Assembly (NCBI RefSeq): GCF_903652925.1
Contig: NZ_CAHLAR010000001.1
Span: 1-64,000 of the forward strand
DNA from: Achromobacter anxifer
GTDB lineage: Bacteria; Pseudomonadota; Gammaproteobacteria; Burkholderiales; Burkholderiaceae_B
Direction of reading: 5' to 3'
Length of the DNA: 64,000 nt
This document shows positions 8,482-17,635 of the stretch, piece after piece; position 1 is the stretch's first letter, and every line of letters starts with the position of its first letter. The position numbers and the translations under genes are program-made. Under the pieces are notes generated by a model that was given only the letters and a program-made list of their open reading frames with translations, ran no database searches and was not told where the DNA came from.

Positions 8482-9588
8482 ATGCGCATCGTCCTGGTCA
8501 CGGATGCCTGGCATCCGCAAGTCAACGGCGTCGTCCGCACCTGGACGACCATGCAGCAGATCCTCGGAGAATGGGGCCACGAACTGATCGTGGTGAACCC
8601 GCAAGGCAGCCGCACCGTGCCGGCGCCTTCCGAGCCGGACCTGCGGCTGTGTTTGCAGCCCCGCCGGCAATTGCGCCGCATCCTGGGCGACATCGTGCCC
8701 GACGCCCTGCACATCGCCACCGAAGGCCCGCTGGGCCTGGCCGCGCGCCGCATGGCGCTGAAGCGGGGCTGGCGCTTCACGACCTCGTTCCACACCATGT
8801 TCCCGGACTACCTGCAGGCGCGCATGGGCATACCGGCGGCCTTGCCCTGGCGCTATCTGCGCTGGTTCCACCGGCCTTCGCAGCGCGTGCTGGTGCCCAC
8901 GCCCACGGTGCGCGACGTGCTGGCGCGGCGCGGTCTGGCCAACCTGCAGATCTGGTCGCGCGGGGTGGATCCGCGCAAGTTCCAGCCCGGCGCCGGCCCG
9001 GCCTTCCCGGAGCTGCCCCGTCCCGTATTCCTGAGCGTGGGCCGCGTGGCGCGCGAGAAGAACCTGGACGCCTTTCTGTCGCTGGACCTGCCGGGCAGCA
9101 AGGTGGTGGTGGGCGCGGGGCCGGACGAGGCGCGGCTGAAGAAGCGCTTTCCCGACGCGGTCTTCCTGGGCATGCGGCACGACGACGCGCTGCCGGCGCT
9201 GTATGGGTCGGCGGACGTCTTCGTGTTTCCCAGCCTGACTGACACCTTCGGCCTGGTCATGTTGGAAGCCATGGCCTGCGGCACGCCGGTGGCGGCGTTC
9301 CGCAGCGAGGCGCCGCTGGCGGTGGTGACCCAGGGCGTCACAGGTTTCCTGGACGAGGACCTGGCCCACGCCTGCCGCGCCGCGCTGACGCTGGACCGCC
9401 ACGCGGTGCGCGAACACGCGCTGACGCGCAGCTGGGATTCGGTGGCCTCGACCCTGCTGGCCGCACTGGTGCCGCTGGACGGGAGCGTCCGCGGGGCGGA
9501 ACATGCGGAGGCGTCGTGCGTGCCCGAAGGGGCCGTGCTGGGACGGCGGCCCGGCGGCGAAATGCCCGTCAGGGAACCAGGGGTTTGA
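8482..9588 (+). CDS. GT4-family glycosyltransferase (MgtA-like)
   Basis: A 368-residue GT-B fold glycosyltransferase. The start MRIVLVTDAWHPQVNGVVRT is typical of GT4 enzymes of the GDP-mannose-dependent mannosyltransferase type, with the glycine loop for the donor. The C-terminal donor site reads SLTDTFGLVMLEAMACG, in which Asp replaces the first Glu of the EX7E motif, as in relatives. It transfers a sugar from an activated donor to a lipid or glycan on the cytoplasmic face; donor and acceptor are unknown. ATG 8482 is preferred over an upstream TTG at 8461 because the conserved N-terminus begins there. The stop lies within the probable promoter region of the ahcY operon. Confidence 0.88.
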   Translation: MRIVLVTDAWHPQVNGVVRTWTTMQQILGEWGHELIVVNPQGSRTVPAPSEPDLRLCLQPRRQLRRILGDIVPDALHIATEGPLGLAARRMALKRGWRFTTSFHTMFPDYLQARMGIPAALPWRYLRWFHRPSQRVLVPTPTVRDVLARRGLANLQIWSRGVDPRKFQPGAGPAFPELPRPVFLSVGRVAREKNLDAFLSLDLPGSKVVVGAGPDEARLKKRFPDAVFLGMRHDDALPALYGSADVFVFPSLTDTFGLVMLEAMACGTPVAAFRSEAPLAVVTQGVTGFLDEDLAHACRAALTLDRHAVREHALTRSWDSVASTLLAALVPLDGSVRGAEHAEASCVPEGAVLGRRPGGEMPVREPGV

Positions 9589-9607
9589 TCCCTGGCGGCC
9601 GGTTCCC
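9572..9607. terminator. Nested hairpin at the end of the glycosyltransferase gene
   Basis: Outer arms GGGAACC (9572-9578) and GGTTCCC (9601-9607) enclose inner arms CCAGGG and CCCTGG around the stop codon. There is no T-tract, so termination is possible but unproven; the structure also sits just upstream of the ahcY -10 element. Confidence 0.4.
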
Positions 9608-9616
9608 GGGTACAAT
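9585..9616 (+). promoter_or_regulatory. Probable promoter of the ahcY operon
   Basis: TACAAT at 9611-9616 is a good -10. The nearest -35-like hexamer is TTGATC at 9585-9590, with a long 20-bp spacer. A start near 9623 would place the 5' end of the RNA directly at the first helix of the riboswitch, which supports the -10 assignment. Confidence 0.55.
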
Positions 9617-9623
9617 GCGCGGC

Positions 9624-9755
9624 AATCCTGAGGAGCGTTGCGACGACCCTGCGGTACCCGCCAGCCGGCAAGGCATGCGGGCCAGGCTCGCCAGGCTCAG
9701 GAATCCTTGTTCAAGCGGCGCGCTTCGCGCGGCGCTACAGCAACGGCGCTCACCT
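9624..9755 (+). promoter_or_regulatory. S-adenosylhomocysteine (SAH) riboswitch
   Basis: The leader matches the SAH riboswitch, known to bind SAH and raise expression of SAH-recycling genes. P1 pairs 9626-9632 with 9696-9702 (CCTGAG/CTCAGG). The conserved GAGGAGCGTTGCGAC stretch lies at 9630-9644 and GCCAGGCTC recurs before the closing strand. GAGCG (9633-9637) can pair with CGCTC (9747-9751) to form the pseudoknot, and the AACGGCGCTCACC tail is conserved. Between them a variable hairpin (about 9713-9737) fits the optional extra stem. The gene downstream is ahcY, which agrees with the function. About 100 nt separate the aptamer from the start codon. Confidence 0.9.
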
Positions 9756-9858
9756 TTGTCGCATATGGCGGGAAAGGCGAGCACTCGACCTTCGTGGTGT
9801 CTTCGCGTTGTCCGGCCATATCGTGCGCCGTTCGTATTTCACGTGGAGCCTACACACC

Positions 9859-11277
<1,419 letters not shown>

Positions 11278-11293
11278 TGGTTGTAGCAAAATA

Positions 11294-11327
11294 GGAAAGT
11301 GCCGCGCCATGTCGGCGCGGGCTTTCC
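11294..11327 (+). terminator. Strong hairpin after ahcY (attenuator or partial terminator)
   Basis: Arms GGAAAG (11294-11299) and CTTTCC (11322-11327) enclose a second 7-bp stem CCGCGCC/GGCGCGG. No T-run follows, so it may protect the ahcY message or reduce read-through into the next two genes rather than end transcription. Confidence 0.55.
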
Positions 11328-11397
11328 GGTCTGCGGGGCCCCTGTCGCGAACGTATCGCCGTGGCGGGGCCAGCGGGCTCACAACAGGAGATCGAAC

Positions 11398-11733
11398 ATG
11401 GCCTTGATACTCGTCTGGATCCTGAACGCGGTGGCCCTGCTGGTGGTGGCCTACCTGCTGCCCGGCATCACCGTGGCCAGCTTCGGCTCGGCGCTCATCG
11501 CCGCGCTGGTGCTGGGTCTGGTGAACATGCTGGTCAAGCCGGTGCTGGTGCTGCTGACGCTGCCCATCACGATCGTCACGCTCGGTCTCTTCCTCATCGT
11601 CATCAACGCCTTGTTGTTCTGGTTCGTCGGCTCCGTGCTGAAGGGCTTCCAGGTCAACGGGTTCTGGTGGGCCGTGGGCGGTGCGATTCTCTACAGCATC
11701 ATCTCCGGCCTGCTCACCAAGCTGATCCCCTGA
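11398..11733 (+). CDS. DUF360/YvlD-family small membrane protein
   Basis: A 111-residue integral membrane protein with four predicted hydrophobic segments (about residues 2-20, 28-48, 53-76 and 85-106). It belongs to the YvlD/DUF360 group often labelled phage-holin-like, without evidence of holin function. The NMLVKPVLVLLTLPI stretch with its conserved Lys-Pro is typical. AGGAG stands 8 bases before ATG 11398. It sits between ahcY and metF, an arrangement I recall from related beta-proteobacteria, so it is probably co-transcribed with the methyl-cycle genes. Its role there is unknown. Confidence 0.85.
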   Translation: MALILVWILNAVALLVVAYLLPGITVASFGSALIAALVLGLVNMLVKPVLVLLTLPITIVTLGLFLIVINALLFWFVGSVLKGFQVNGFWWAVGGAILYSIISGLLTKLIP

Positions 11734-11741
11734 ATGCCGCC

Positions 11742-11824
11742 CACCCCCGAAGCGCTGCGCGCTTCCCCCTCAAGGGGGCGCCGCTGCGGACCGGCAAAGC
11801 CGGCTCCGCGCGGCCCTGCGGGGC
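11742..11824 (+). repeat. Dispersed palindromic repeat, copy 1 (REP-like)
   Basis: About 83 bp between the DUF360 gene and metF consist of stacked hairpins: CGAAGCGCTGCGCGCTTC, CCCCCTCAAGGGGG, and CGGACCGGC with GCCGGCTCCG. The same sequence order occurs in reverse orientation at 49401-49480. It directly follows a stop codon, as REP-type repeats commonly do. Confidence 0.75.
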
Positions 11825-11866
11825 CTCAGGCATCGCGGGTAATGTGCTGCGCCATGGATAACTAAT

Positions 11867-12715
11867 ATGTCCGATTCGATTTCCCCTGCTTTCAGTCTGG
11901 AATTTTTCCCGCCGCGCGACCTGGCCGGCCAGGAACGGCTGGTGCGCGCGGCCAAGCAGATGCTGGCCATCCAGCCCAAGTACGTCAGCGTGACCTTCGG
12001 CGCGGGCGGTTCCACCCGCGCCGGCACGGCGGACGCCGTGCGCACGCTGCGCAACCTGGGCTGCGAGGCGGCGCCGCACCTGTCGTGCGTCGGCGCCACG
12101 CGCCAGGATCTGCGGGACATACTCCAGGCCTACAAGAACGAGGGCGTGCGGCGCGTGGTCGCCCTGCGCGGCGACCTGCCCTCGGGCATGGGCGGCGACG
12201 CGGGCGAGTTGCGCTACGCCAACGAGCTGGTGTCGTTCATCCGCGAGGAAACGGGCGACTGGTTCCACATCGAAGTGGCGGCCTATCCCGAAATGCATCC
12301 CCAGGCGGCCAATCCCTCGGCCGACCTGAACCATTTCGTGAACAAGGTGAAGGCCGGCGCCGACGCGGCCATCACGCAGTACTTCTTCAATGCCGACGCC
12401 TACTTCGACTTCGTCGATCGGGCCCAGGCCAAGGGAGTCCGCGTGCCCATCGTGCCGGGCATCATGCCCATCACGAACCACACGCAGCTGCTGCGTTTCT
12501 CCGAAATGTGCGGCGCGGAAGTGCCGCGCTGGATCCGTCTGCGCCTGGCCGAGTTCGGCGACGACAAGGCTTCCATCCGCGCCTTCGGCGTGGACGTGGT
12601 GACCGAGCTGTGCCAGACCCTGCTGGACAACGGCGCGCCGGGCTTGCATTTCTACACCCTGAACCACGCGGAAGCGCCACTGGCGGTGTGGAAGGAACTG
12701 TCGCTGCAGGCATAG
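11867..12715 (+). CDS. metF: 5,10-methylenetetrahydrofolate reductase
   Basis: A 282-residue FAD-dependent reductase that makes 5-methyl-THF, the methyl donor for homocysteine remethylation. Seen are SLEFFPP near the N-terminus (Glu12 is the expected catalytic acid), FGAGGST, VALRGDLP, TQYFFNADAY, PGIMPI and LHFYTLNHA, all standard MetF blocks. The length fits the family. ATG 11867 has only a weak upstream purine stretch (GGATAA). It is the last gene of the SAH-riboswitch operon, so homocysteine made by AhcY can be remethylated by the same regulatory unit. A textbook terminator follows. Confidence 0.97.
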   Translation: MSDSISPAFSLEFFPPRDLAGQERLVRAAKQMLAIQPKYVSVTFGAGGSTRAGTADAVRTLRNLGCEAAPHLSCVGATRQDLRDILQAYKNEGVRRVVALRGDLPSGMGGDAGELRYANELVSFIREETGDWFHIEVAAYPEMHPQAANPSADLNHFVNKVKAGADAAITQYFFNADAYFDFVDRAQAKGVRVPIVPGIMPITNHTQLLRFSEMCGAEVPRWIRLRLAEFGDDKASIRAFGVDVVTELCQTLLDNGAPGLHFYTLNHAEAPLAVWKELSLQA

Positions 12716-12752
12716 CAACGGCAGCGCGCCTGGCAACCGCCATAAAGGCCGA

Positions 12753-12780
12753 GCCCACCCGCGAGGGTGGGCTTTTCTTT
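12753..12780 (+). terminator. Rho-independent terminator of the ahcY-metF operon
   Basis: An 8-bp stem GCCCACCC (12753-12760) with GGGTGGGC (12765-12772), loop GCGA, is followed by TTTTCTTT. Confidence 0.93.
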
Positions 12781-12815
12781 GGGCGCGCGCCGTTGTGGGC
12801 GTGTACCGTTGCCGC

Positions 12816-13790
12816 TTACTCCGGCTGTATGCCCGCCTGCCGGATCTGCTGGCCCCAGGACTCGTACTGGGACCGCACGAACTGCTGCAGCGGTTCGCCC
12901 GTGGCCAGATCGGGCTCCATGCCCATGGCGCGCAGCTTTTCCTGGACCGCCGGGTCGCGCATCGTCTGCGTCAATTGCTCGGACCACCACTTGGCGGCCT
13001 CGGGCGCCAGCCCGGCTGGACCGGCCACGCCGATCCAGCCGGTCAGGTCCAGGCTGCCCATGCCCAGCTCCTGGGCGGTGGGCACGGACGGCAGGATGGT
13101 CGAGCGCTTGGTGGACACCAGGGCCACCGCGTTCAGGTTGCCGGCGCGGATCTGCGGCAGCACCGCGCCCAGGTCGGCGGCCACGAAGTCGATGCGTCCG
13201 CCCATCAGGTCGGTGACCGCCGCCGGCTGGCCTTTGTAAGGCACACCCAGCACCTCGGCGCCCGCGGCGCGGCTGAAGGCCGCGGCCACGACCTGGCCCG
13301 TGCCCGAGCCGTAGCCGCTGGTCACCGCGTTCGGCTTGGCCTTGGCCGCCGCCACCAGTTGGCGCGCGTCGCCATGCTGGCCGGCCGCGCTGGTGACGAT
13401 CACGACGTCGAAGCGGACCACGCGCCCGACCTGGGTGAAGTCCTTCATGGCGTCATAGCGCTGGAAGGCCTTGGACAGATAGGGGCCGGAGGAACTGGTG
13501 GCGCTGGAACTCGGCATCATGGTGTAGCCGTCCGGCGTGGCCCGCGCCACCGTGTCCACGCCCAGCACGCCCAGCGCGCCGGGCTTGTTCTCGACGATGA
13601 TCTGCGCGCCGCTGCGGGCGCGGATGCTGTCGACCACCACGCGCGACACGTTGTCGATGGTGCTGCCGGCGGGAAAGCCGACCACGAAATGGATGGGCTT
13701 GTCCGTCTGCGGGTAAGCGGAGGCGGCGCCCGCCAGGGCGGGCAAGCACAGCGCGGCGGCGATCAGGGCGGATGCGATGTTGTTTTTCAT
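12816..13790 (-). CDS. Bug/TctC-family periplasmic solute-binding protein
   Basis: A 324-residue periplasmic binding protein of the Bug family. MKNNIASALIAAALCLPALAG-type signal peptide ends near AASA-YPQTD. The mature start KPIHFVVGFPAGSTIDNVSR and the VENKPGALGVLGVD block are the family pattern. GAGGAG precedes ATG 13790. It is the last gene of the minus-strand cluster after the CoA transferase (29 bp gap), so it probably supplies the acid handled by that cluster. No TctAB partner is visible nearby. Confidence 0.92.
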   Translation of the reverse strand: MKNNIASALIAAALCLPALAGAASAYPQTDKPIHFVVGFPAGSTIDNVSRVVVDSIRARSGAQIIVENKPGALGVLGVDTVARATPDGYTMMPSSSATSSSGPYLSKAFQRYDAMKDFTQVGRVVRFDVVIVTSAAGQHGDARQLVAAAKAKPNAVTSGYGSGTGQVVAAAFSRAAGAEVLGVPYKGQPAAVTDLMGGRIDFVAADLGAVLPQIRAGNLNAVALVSTKRSTILPSVPTAQELGMGSLDLTGWIGVAGPAGLAPEAAKWWSEQLTQTMRDPAVQEKLRAMGMEPDLATGEPLQQFVRSQYESWGQQIRQAGIQPE

Positions 13791-13819
13791 GTTTGTCTCC
13801 TCGTGCTTGAAACCTGGGT

Positions 13820-14977
13820 TCAGGGCGTCCGGCCGGCCCGGGCTTGCGCCAGGATCTCGGCCGTGTGTTCGCCCAGCCCGGGCGGATGCCGCCGGATCTC
13901 TGCCGGCGTGCGGCTGAATCTGACGGGCAGGCCCGCCTGGATCAGATGTCCTTCTGTCGGATGCTCGGACTCATGCCAGAAGCCGGTGGCGCGCAGGTGC
14001 GGGTCGGCCAGCAGTTCCTCGAAACCGTTGACCGGCGCATAGGGGATGTCGGCGGTGGCCAGCAGCTCGGTCCATTGCGCGGTGGTGCGCTCGCCCAGCA
14101 CGCTTTCGACGTAGCGGTACAGCTCGGGGAAATGCTTGCTGCGGCTGTTGAGCGTCAGGTAGCGCGGGTCTTCTGCCATCTCGGGATTGCCAGCCAGGGC
14201 GAAGAAGCGCTGCCATTGCGGCGTGGTGTAGGGCACCACGCTCATATAGCCATCGCGCGTGCGGAAGGGGCGGCGGTACTCGTTCAACAGGCGCGTGTAG
14301 CCCGCCGGCCCTTCGGGCGGCACGAAGGTCAGTCCGGCCAGGTGTTCGGGCGCCAGGAAGGCCACCATGCATTCGAACATCGGCACTTCGACGGCCTGGC
14401 CGCCCGCGCCGCGCTCGCGCGCCAGCAGCGCGCTGGTTACGGCGTTGGCCACGTACAGCGCCACCACCTTGTCGGCGACCACGGAGTTCACGTAGCGCGG
14501 CGCGTCCGCGCCGGCGCCGCCTTGCAGCCAGGCCATGCCGGACGCGGCCTGGATGGTGTCGTCGATGGCGGCGCGGCCCGCGTAGGGGCCTTGTTCCGAA
14601 TAGCCGTAGCAGGCGCAATACACCAGCTCGGGAAAGCGCGCCTGCAGCGTCGCGTAGTCCAGGCCCAGGCGGCGCATGGCGGGTGCGCGCATGTTGGAGA
14701 TGAAGACGTCCGCGCCGCCGATCAGCGCTTCCAGCTGGGCGCGGCCCTCGGCGGTCTTGGCGTCGATCACGGCGCTGCGCTTGTTGCGGTTCAGGTTCAG
14801 ATGGGTATGGCTCATGGCGGCGTGGCGCTGGGGCGTGACGTGGCGGAACACGTCGCCCTCCGCGGATTCCACCTTGATCACGTCGGCGCCCATGTCGCCC
14901 AGCATCTGGGTGGCCATCGGCCCCATGCCGACGCTGGTCATGTCGATGACGCGTATGCCGTGCAGCGGTCCGGGCAT
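13820..14977 (-). CDS. Family III CoA transferase (CaiB/BaiF type)
   Basis: A 385-residue acyl-CoA transferase that moves CoA between a donor such as succinyl-CoA and a carboxylic acid. The N-terminus PLHGIRVIDMTSVGMGPMAT, the GADVIKVE block and the LNLNRNKRS segment are family III hallmarks. The catalytic aspartate is expected in the IDDTIQAASGMA region (about residue 145-160). GGAGG precedes ATG 14977, and only 2 bases separate it from the CitE-like gene stop. With the MaoC and CitE-like genes it forms the activation-hydration-cleavage set known for itaconate and for mesaconate/citramalate breakdown. The exact acid is inference. Confidence 0.9.
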   Translation of the reverse strand: MPGPLHGIRVIDMTSVGMGPMATQMLGDMGADVIKVESAEGDVFRHVTPQRHAAMSHTHLNLNRNKRSAVIDAKTAEGRAQLEALIGGADVFISNMRAPAMRRLGLDYATLQARFPELVYCACYGYSEQGPYAGRAAIDDTIQAASGMAWLQGGAGADAPRYVNSVVADKVVALYVANAVTSALLARERGAGGQAVEVPMFECMVAFLAPEHLAGLTFVPPEGPAGYTRLLNEYRRPFRTRDGYMSVVPYTTPQWQRFFALAGNPEMAEDPRYLTLNSRSKHFPELYRYVESVLGERTTAQWTELLATADIPYAPVNGFEELLADPHLRATGFWHESEHPTEGHLIQAGLPVRFSRTPAEIRRHPPGLGEHTAEILAQARAGRTP

Positions 14978-14979
14978 GG

Positions 14980-15834
14980 TCAGTCCTCCCCCAGCAGTCG
15001 GCGGGCCAGCCGCAGGTGCGGCCGGTCGATCATCTTGCCGTCCAGCCGCAAGGTGCCCGCGCCCGGGTTGGCGGCGAACGCGGCGATGACCGCGCGGGCC
15101 CATTGCAGCTGCTCCGCGTCCGGGCTAAGCGCCGCGTTGACGGCTTCGACATGGCGCGGATGGATCGCCATCTTGGCGACGAAGCCGTCACGGAACGCCT
15201 CTGCGGCTTCGGCGGCCAGCACCTCGGGCGCGTCCAGGTCGACGCAGACCGTGTCGATGGCGCGCACGCCGGCGGCGGCGGCCGACATCAGGCACAGCGA
15301 GCGCGCCAGGCGGAAGGGCTCGGTGTAGCGGCCCGCGTCGCGGTTGCGCAGCGCGCCGACGTCGGCGGCCAGGTCCTCGGCGCCCCACGACAGGCCCCAC
15401 AGCCGGGGTGTGGCGTCGCGGTAGTCATGCAGTCCGAACAGCGACTGCGCGGTTTCGGTGACGATGGCCAGGATGCGGGTGGCGCCCGGCGCCGTGCCGG
15501 CGGCCGCTTCGAAGGCGTCCAGATAGTGCGACAGGTGCAGCAGGCCGGCGCGGCCGGCGCACTTGGGCAGCACGATGCCGTAGGGCGCGGCGGGCATCAC
15601 CGCGGCCAGGTCGGCCAGGGCGTCGCCGCCATCCAGCGCGTTGATCCGCACCCACAGCTGCTTGGCCGCAGCGCCGCGTTCCAGCATGGCGCGGACTTCC
15701 GCGCGCGCCGCGGGCTTGCGGTCCGGGGCGACGGAGTCTTCCAGGTCCAGGATCAGGGCGTCGGCGGCGCTGGCGGCCGCGTGCTCGAACTTGCGCCCGG
15801 AATCGCCGGGCACGAACAACAGGGAACGGGTCAT
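14980..15834 (-). CDS. CitE-like CoA ester lyase (HpcH/HpaI family)
   Basis: A 284-residue TIM-barrel lyase of the citrate-lyase-beta/malyl-CoA lyase group, which cleaves or forms 3-hydroxyacyl-CoA esters with Mg2+. RSLLFVPGDSGRKFEHA at the N-terminus, ALILDLEDSVAPDRK, VRINALDGGDALAD, and the LSWGAEDLAADVGA metal-site block are visible. GGAGG stands before ATG 15834. Free-standing members next to a CaiB-type transferase and a MaoC hydratase include (S)-citramalyl-CoA lyase and beta-methylmalyl-CoA lyase; I cannot choose between them. Pyruvate or glyoxylate plus an acyl-CoA would be the products. Confidence 0.9.
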   Translation of the reverse strand: MTRSLLFVPGDSGRKFEHAAASAADALILDLEDSVAPDRKPAARAEVRAMLERGAAAKQLWVRINALDGGDALADLAAVMPAAPYGIVLPKCAGRAGLLHLSHYLDAFEAAAGTAPGATRILAIVTETAQSLFGLHDYRDATPRLWGLSWGAEDLAADVGALRNRDAGRYTEPFRLARSLCLMSAAAAGVRAIDTVCVDLDAPEVLAAEAAEAFRDGFVAKMAIHPRHVEAVNAALSPDAEQLQWARAVIAAFAANPGAGTLRLDGKMIDRPHLRLARRLLGED

Positions 15835-15855
15835 CGTGATCCTCCGGCGGCGGCC

Positions 15856-16308
15856 TCAGGCCGGACGCTTGTGCATCAGGGCCGAGCGCTTGCAGGTGGC
15901 CACCACCTCGTCGCGATGGTTCAGCGCGGTGTGCTCGAACTCGACGATGCCCGCGTTGGGACGCGACCTGCTTTCGCGCACCGACAGCACGCGGGTGCGC
16001 ACGTGCAGGGTGTCGCCCGCGAAGACGGGCTTGGGGAAGTTGACGTCGGTCATGCCCAGGTTGGCCACGGTGGTGCCCAGCGTGGTGTCGTTGACCGTCA
16101 TGCCGATCAGCAGGCCCAGGGTGAACAGGCTGTTGACCAGCGGCTTGCCGAACTCGGTCTGCGCGGCGAAATGCGCGTCCAGGTGCAGCGGCTGCACGTT
16201 CATCGTCAGCGAACTGAACAGCACGTTGTCCATTTCGGTCAGGGTGCGGGTCCAGGCATGCTCGAACGTCTGTTCGGGCGAAAACTGTTCGTAATAAAGG
16301 CCAGCCAT
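15856..16308 (-). CDS. MaoC-family (R)-specific enoyl-CoA hydratase
   Basis: A 150-residue single-hotdog hydratase. The segments [40 protein letters not shown] and [20 protein letters not shown] follow the MaoC pattern, with the usual DxxxxH pair in the [19 protein letters not shown] stretch. ATG 16308 is preferred to the longer frame upstream because GGAAGGAA precedes it and conserved sequence begins here. It is the first gene of the four-gene cluster and would hydrate an unsaturated CoA ester (mesaconyl-, itaconyl- or similar) before cleavage by the CitE-like lyase. Substrate choice is inferred from context only. Confidence 0.88.
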   Translation of the reverse strand: MAGLYYEQFSPEQTFEHAWTRTLTEMDNVLFSSLTMNVQPLHLDAHFAAQTEFGKPLVNSLFTLGLLIGMTVNDTTLGTTVANLGMTDVNFPKPVFAGDTLHVRTRVLSVRESRSRPNAGIVEFEHTALNHRDEVVATCKRSALMHKRPA

Positions 16309-16404
16309 GTTCCTTCCTTCAAGAAGAGAGCGCCGGGCGGTCACCCGGATCGTGAGCGGCCGCCGCCGGGGAATTCGGCTGGCGTTCTTACTCTTGAACA
16401 AAAG

Positions 16405-16431
16405 TTTATAAGCATGAACGATGGCCGGCAA
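16405..16431 (-). promoter_or_regulatory. Probable promoter/operator of the MaoC-CitE-CoA transferase operon
   Basis: On the minus strand TATAAA (16405-16410) could be a -10, with TTGCCG (16426-16431) as -35 at a short 15-bp spacing. The plus-strand motif TATAAGCATGAAC at 16407-16419 matches 11 of 13 bases of a motif next to the iclR start (17590-17602), so it is a candidate IclR-family site. Confidence 0.4.
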
Positions 16432-16484
16432 TCGATTTTGCTTGGCGTAAACCCGTAGGCGTTTGAGGCGGAGGTAGTTGGGGG

Positions 16485-16660
16485 CGGGTGTGCGCAGCGG
16501 GCATACGGACCCAGCAGACGAGCGCAGCCGGCACGCAGTTGGCACCCACAGCGGGGCTATGCGGGGGGCACACGCAATGGGCTTACGCAGCGGACACGCG
16601 CAACGAACACACACGCAACGGACACACGCAGCGGGCGCGGACGGCGCGACGCAATGGAGA
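16485..16660. repeat. Degenerate short tandem repeats in a non-coding gap
   Basis: The 502-bp gap 16309-16810 between the MaoC and IclR genes contains many imperfect copies of a 12-15 nt unit near ACGCARCGGACAC, densest at 16561-16640. Beyond it (16661-16810) the sequence is G-rich with runs of 6-7 G and no convincing gene. Small open frames through the repeats have no ribosome site or recognisable product. Confidence 0.6.
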
Positions 16661-16810
16661 AATGAGGGCGAAGGGGGGGCGGGGGGGCGCCATCCTCGAG
16701 GACGGGAACGGACGCCGGGGTAGGGTCAAGGCGGGACGCCGCAGGCGGGGACCTGTGCGCGGCGACGTGAGGCGCGAGGCCGGCGGGGGGGCGGGCCCCC
16801 TCTTGAGGTT

Positions 16811-17578
16811 CTAGTACGCCGGCACGGCGGGCGTCGGGCTGTCCAGGCGCTGCGTGAGCTCGCGGCTGGCGGCCAGCAGGGTCTGGCCGATGAGGTCGGC
16901 CTTGGCGGCCGAACGGTCCAGCGGAGCGCCCACGACCAGCGCCAACACCGCGCCGTGCAGCACCAGCGGCGCGGCGACCGACAGCGTGTCGGCCTGGTGC
17001 TCCGCCAGGTTCACGTGCCAGCCGCGGCTGGCTTCGGTTTCGATCAGCTGCAGCAACTGTTTGTGCGTCTTGACCGTCTTGGCGGTGTAGCGGTCCAGGG
17101 TCAGGCGCGCCGCCAGCGCCTCGCGCTCGGCGGGCGGCATGGCGCCCAGCAGCGCGCGGCCGGAGGCCGAGGCGTGCAGCGGCTTCTGCTGGCCGACCCG
17201 CGCCGTGAAGCGCACGATGCGGTCGGGCTCGGCCACGTCCAGGTAGACCACCTGGTCGCCGGACCGCTGCGCCAGGATCAGGGTTTCTTCCAGCTCGTCG
17301 CGCAGCGCTTCCAGCGTGGGGCGGATGCGGGTGGTCAGCTGGTCATGTTCAGCCACCGTGCGCGCCTCGTTCAGCCAGCGGCGGGTCAGGTAGTAGCGGC
17401 CCGCGGTCTGGTGCGCGTAGCCGTCGCCTTCCAGGGTGTCCAGCAAGGCCAGGCAGCTGGACTTGGGGATGCCCAGCCCGGCCGAGATCTGCGACAGCGT
17501 GGCCGGCGCCCGCGTCGCGGCGAAGAACTGCAGGATGTCCAGGACGCGCCTGGCGCTTTTTACGTCGTTCGTACTCAT
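16811..17578 (-). CDS. IclR-family transcriptional regulator
   Basis: A 255-residue IclR-type regulator. The winged helix is at residues 1-65 (ARRVLDILQFFAATRAPATL, SQISAGLGIPKSSCLALLDT). The GAF-like effector domain follows, with FTARVGQQKPLHASASGRAL and the terminal LVVGAPLDR segments. Effectors of the family are usually small acids of the controlled pathway. It lies between a Bug gene upstream and the MaoC cluster downstream, all on the minus strand, and is the natural regulator of both. No Shine-Dalgarno is seen before ATG 17578; a longer frame to 17614 is less likely. Confidence 0.92.
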   Translation of the reverse strand: MSTNDVKSARRVLDILQFFAATRAPATLSQISAGLGIPKSSCLALLDTLEGDGYAHQTAGRYYLTRRWLNEARTVAEHDQLTTRIRPTLEALRDELEETLILAQRSGDQVVYLDVAEPDRIVRFTARVGQQKPLHASASGRALLGAMPPAEREALAARLTLDRYTAKTVKTHKQLLQLIETEASRGWHVNLAEHQADTLSVAAPLVLHGAVLALVVGAPLDRSAAKADLIGQTLLAASRELTQRLDSPTPAVPAY

Positions 17579-17584
17579 GCACGG

Positions 17585-17602
17585 GAATATATATTCATGA
17601 AC
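17585..17602. promoter_or_regulatory. Palindromic candidate operator upstream of the iclR-type gene
   Basis: GAATATATATTC (17585-17596) is a perfect 12-bp palindrome 6 bases from the start codon. It overlaps TATATTCATGAAC (17590-17602), the motif shared with the MaoC promoter region, which suggests autoregulation. Confidence 0.45.
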
Positions 17603-17603
17603 A

Positions 17604-17625
17604 GGCAGCGGCAACCGCCGCTGCC
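17604..17625 (-). terminator. Hairpin between the Bug gene and the IclR gene
   Basis: A 9-bp stem GGCAGCGGC (17604-17612) with GCCGCTGCC (17617-17625), loop AACC, sits 11 bp after the Bug stop codon. No T-run follows on the minus strand, so it may be an mRNA-stabilising or attenuating hairpin. Confidence 0.45.
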
Positions 17626-17635
17626 TGCCGCACGA

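Noticed and set aside
16488-16814. 108-codon frame through the tandem repeats
   Set aside because: Gly/Arg/Thr repeats from the DNA repeat, no ribosome site, no similarity.
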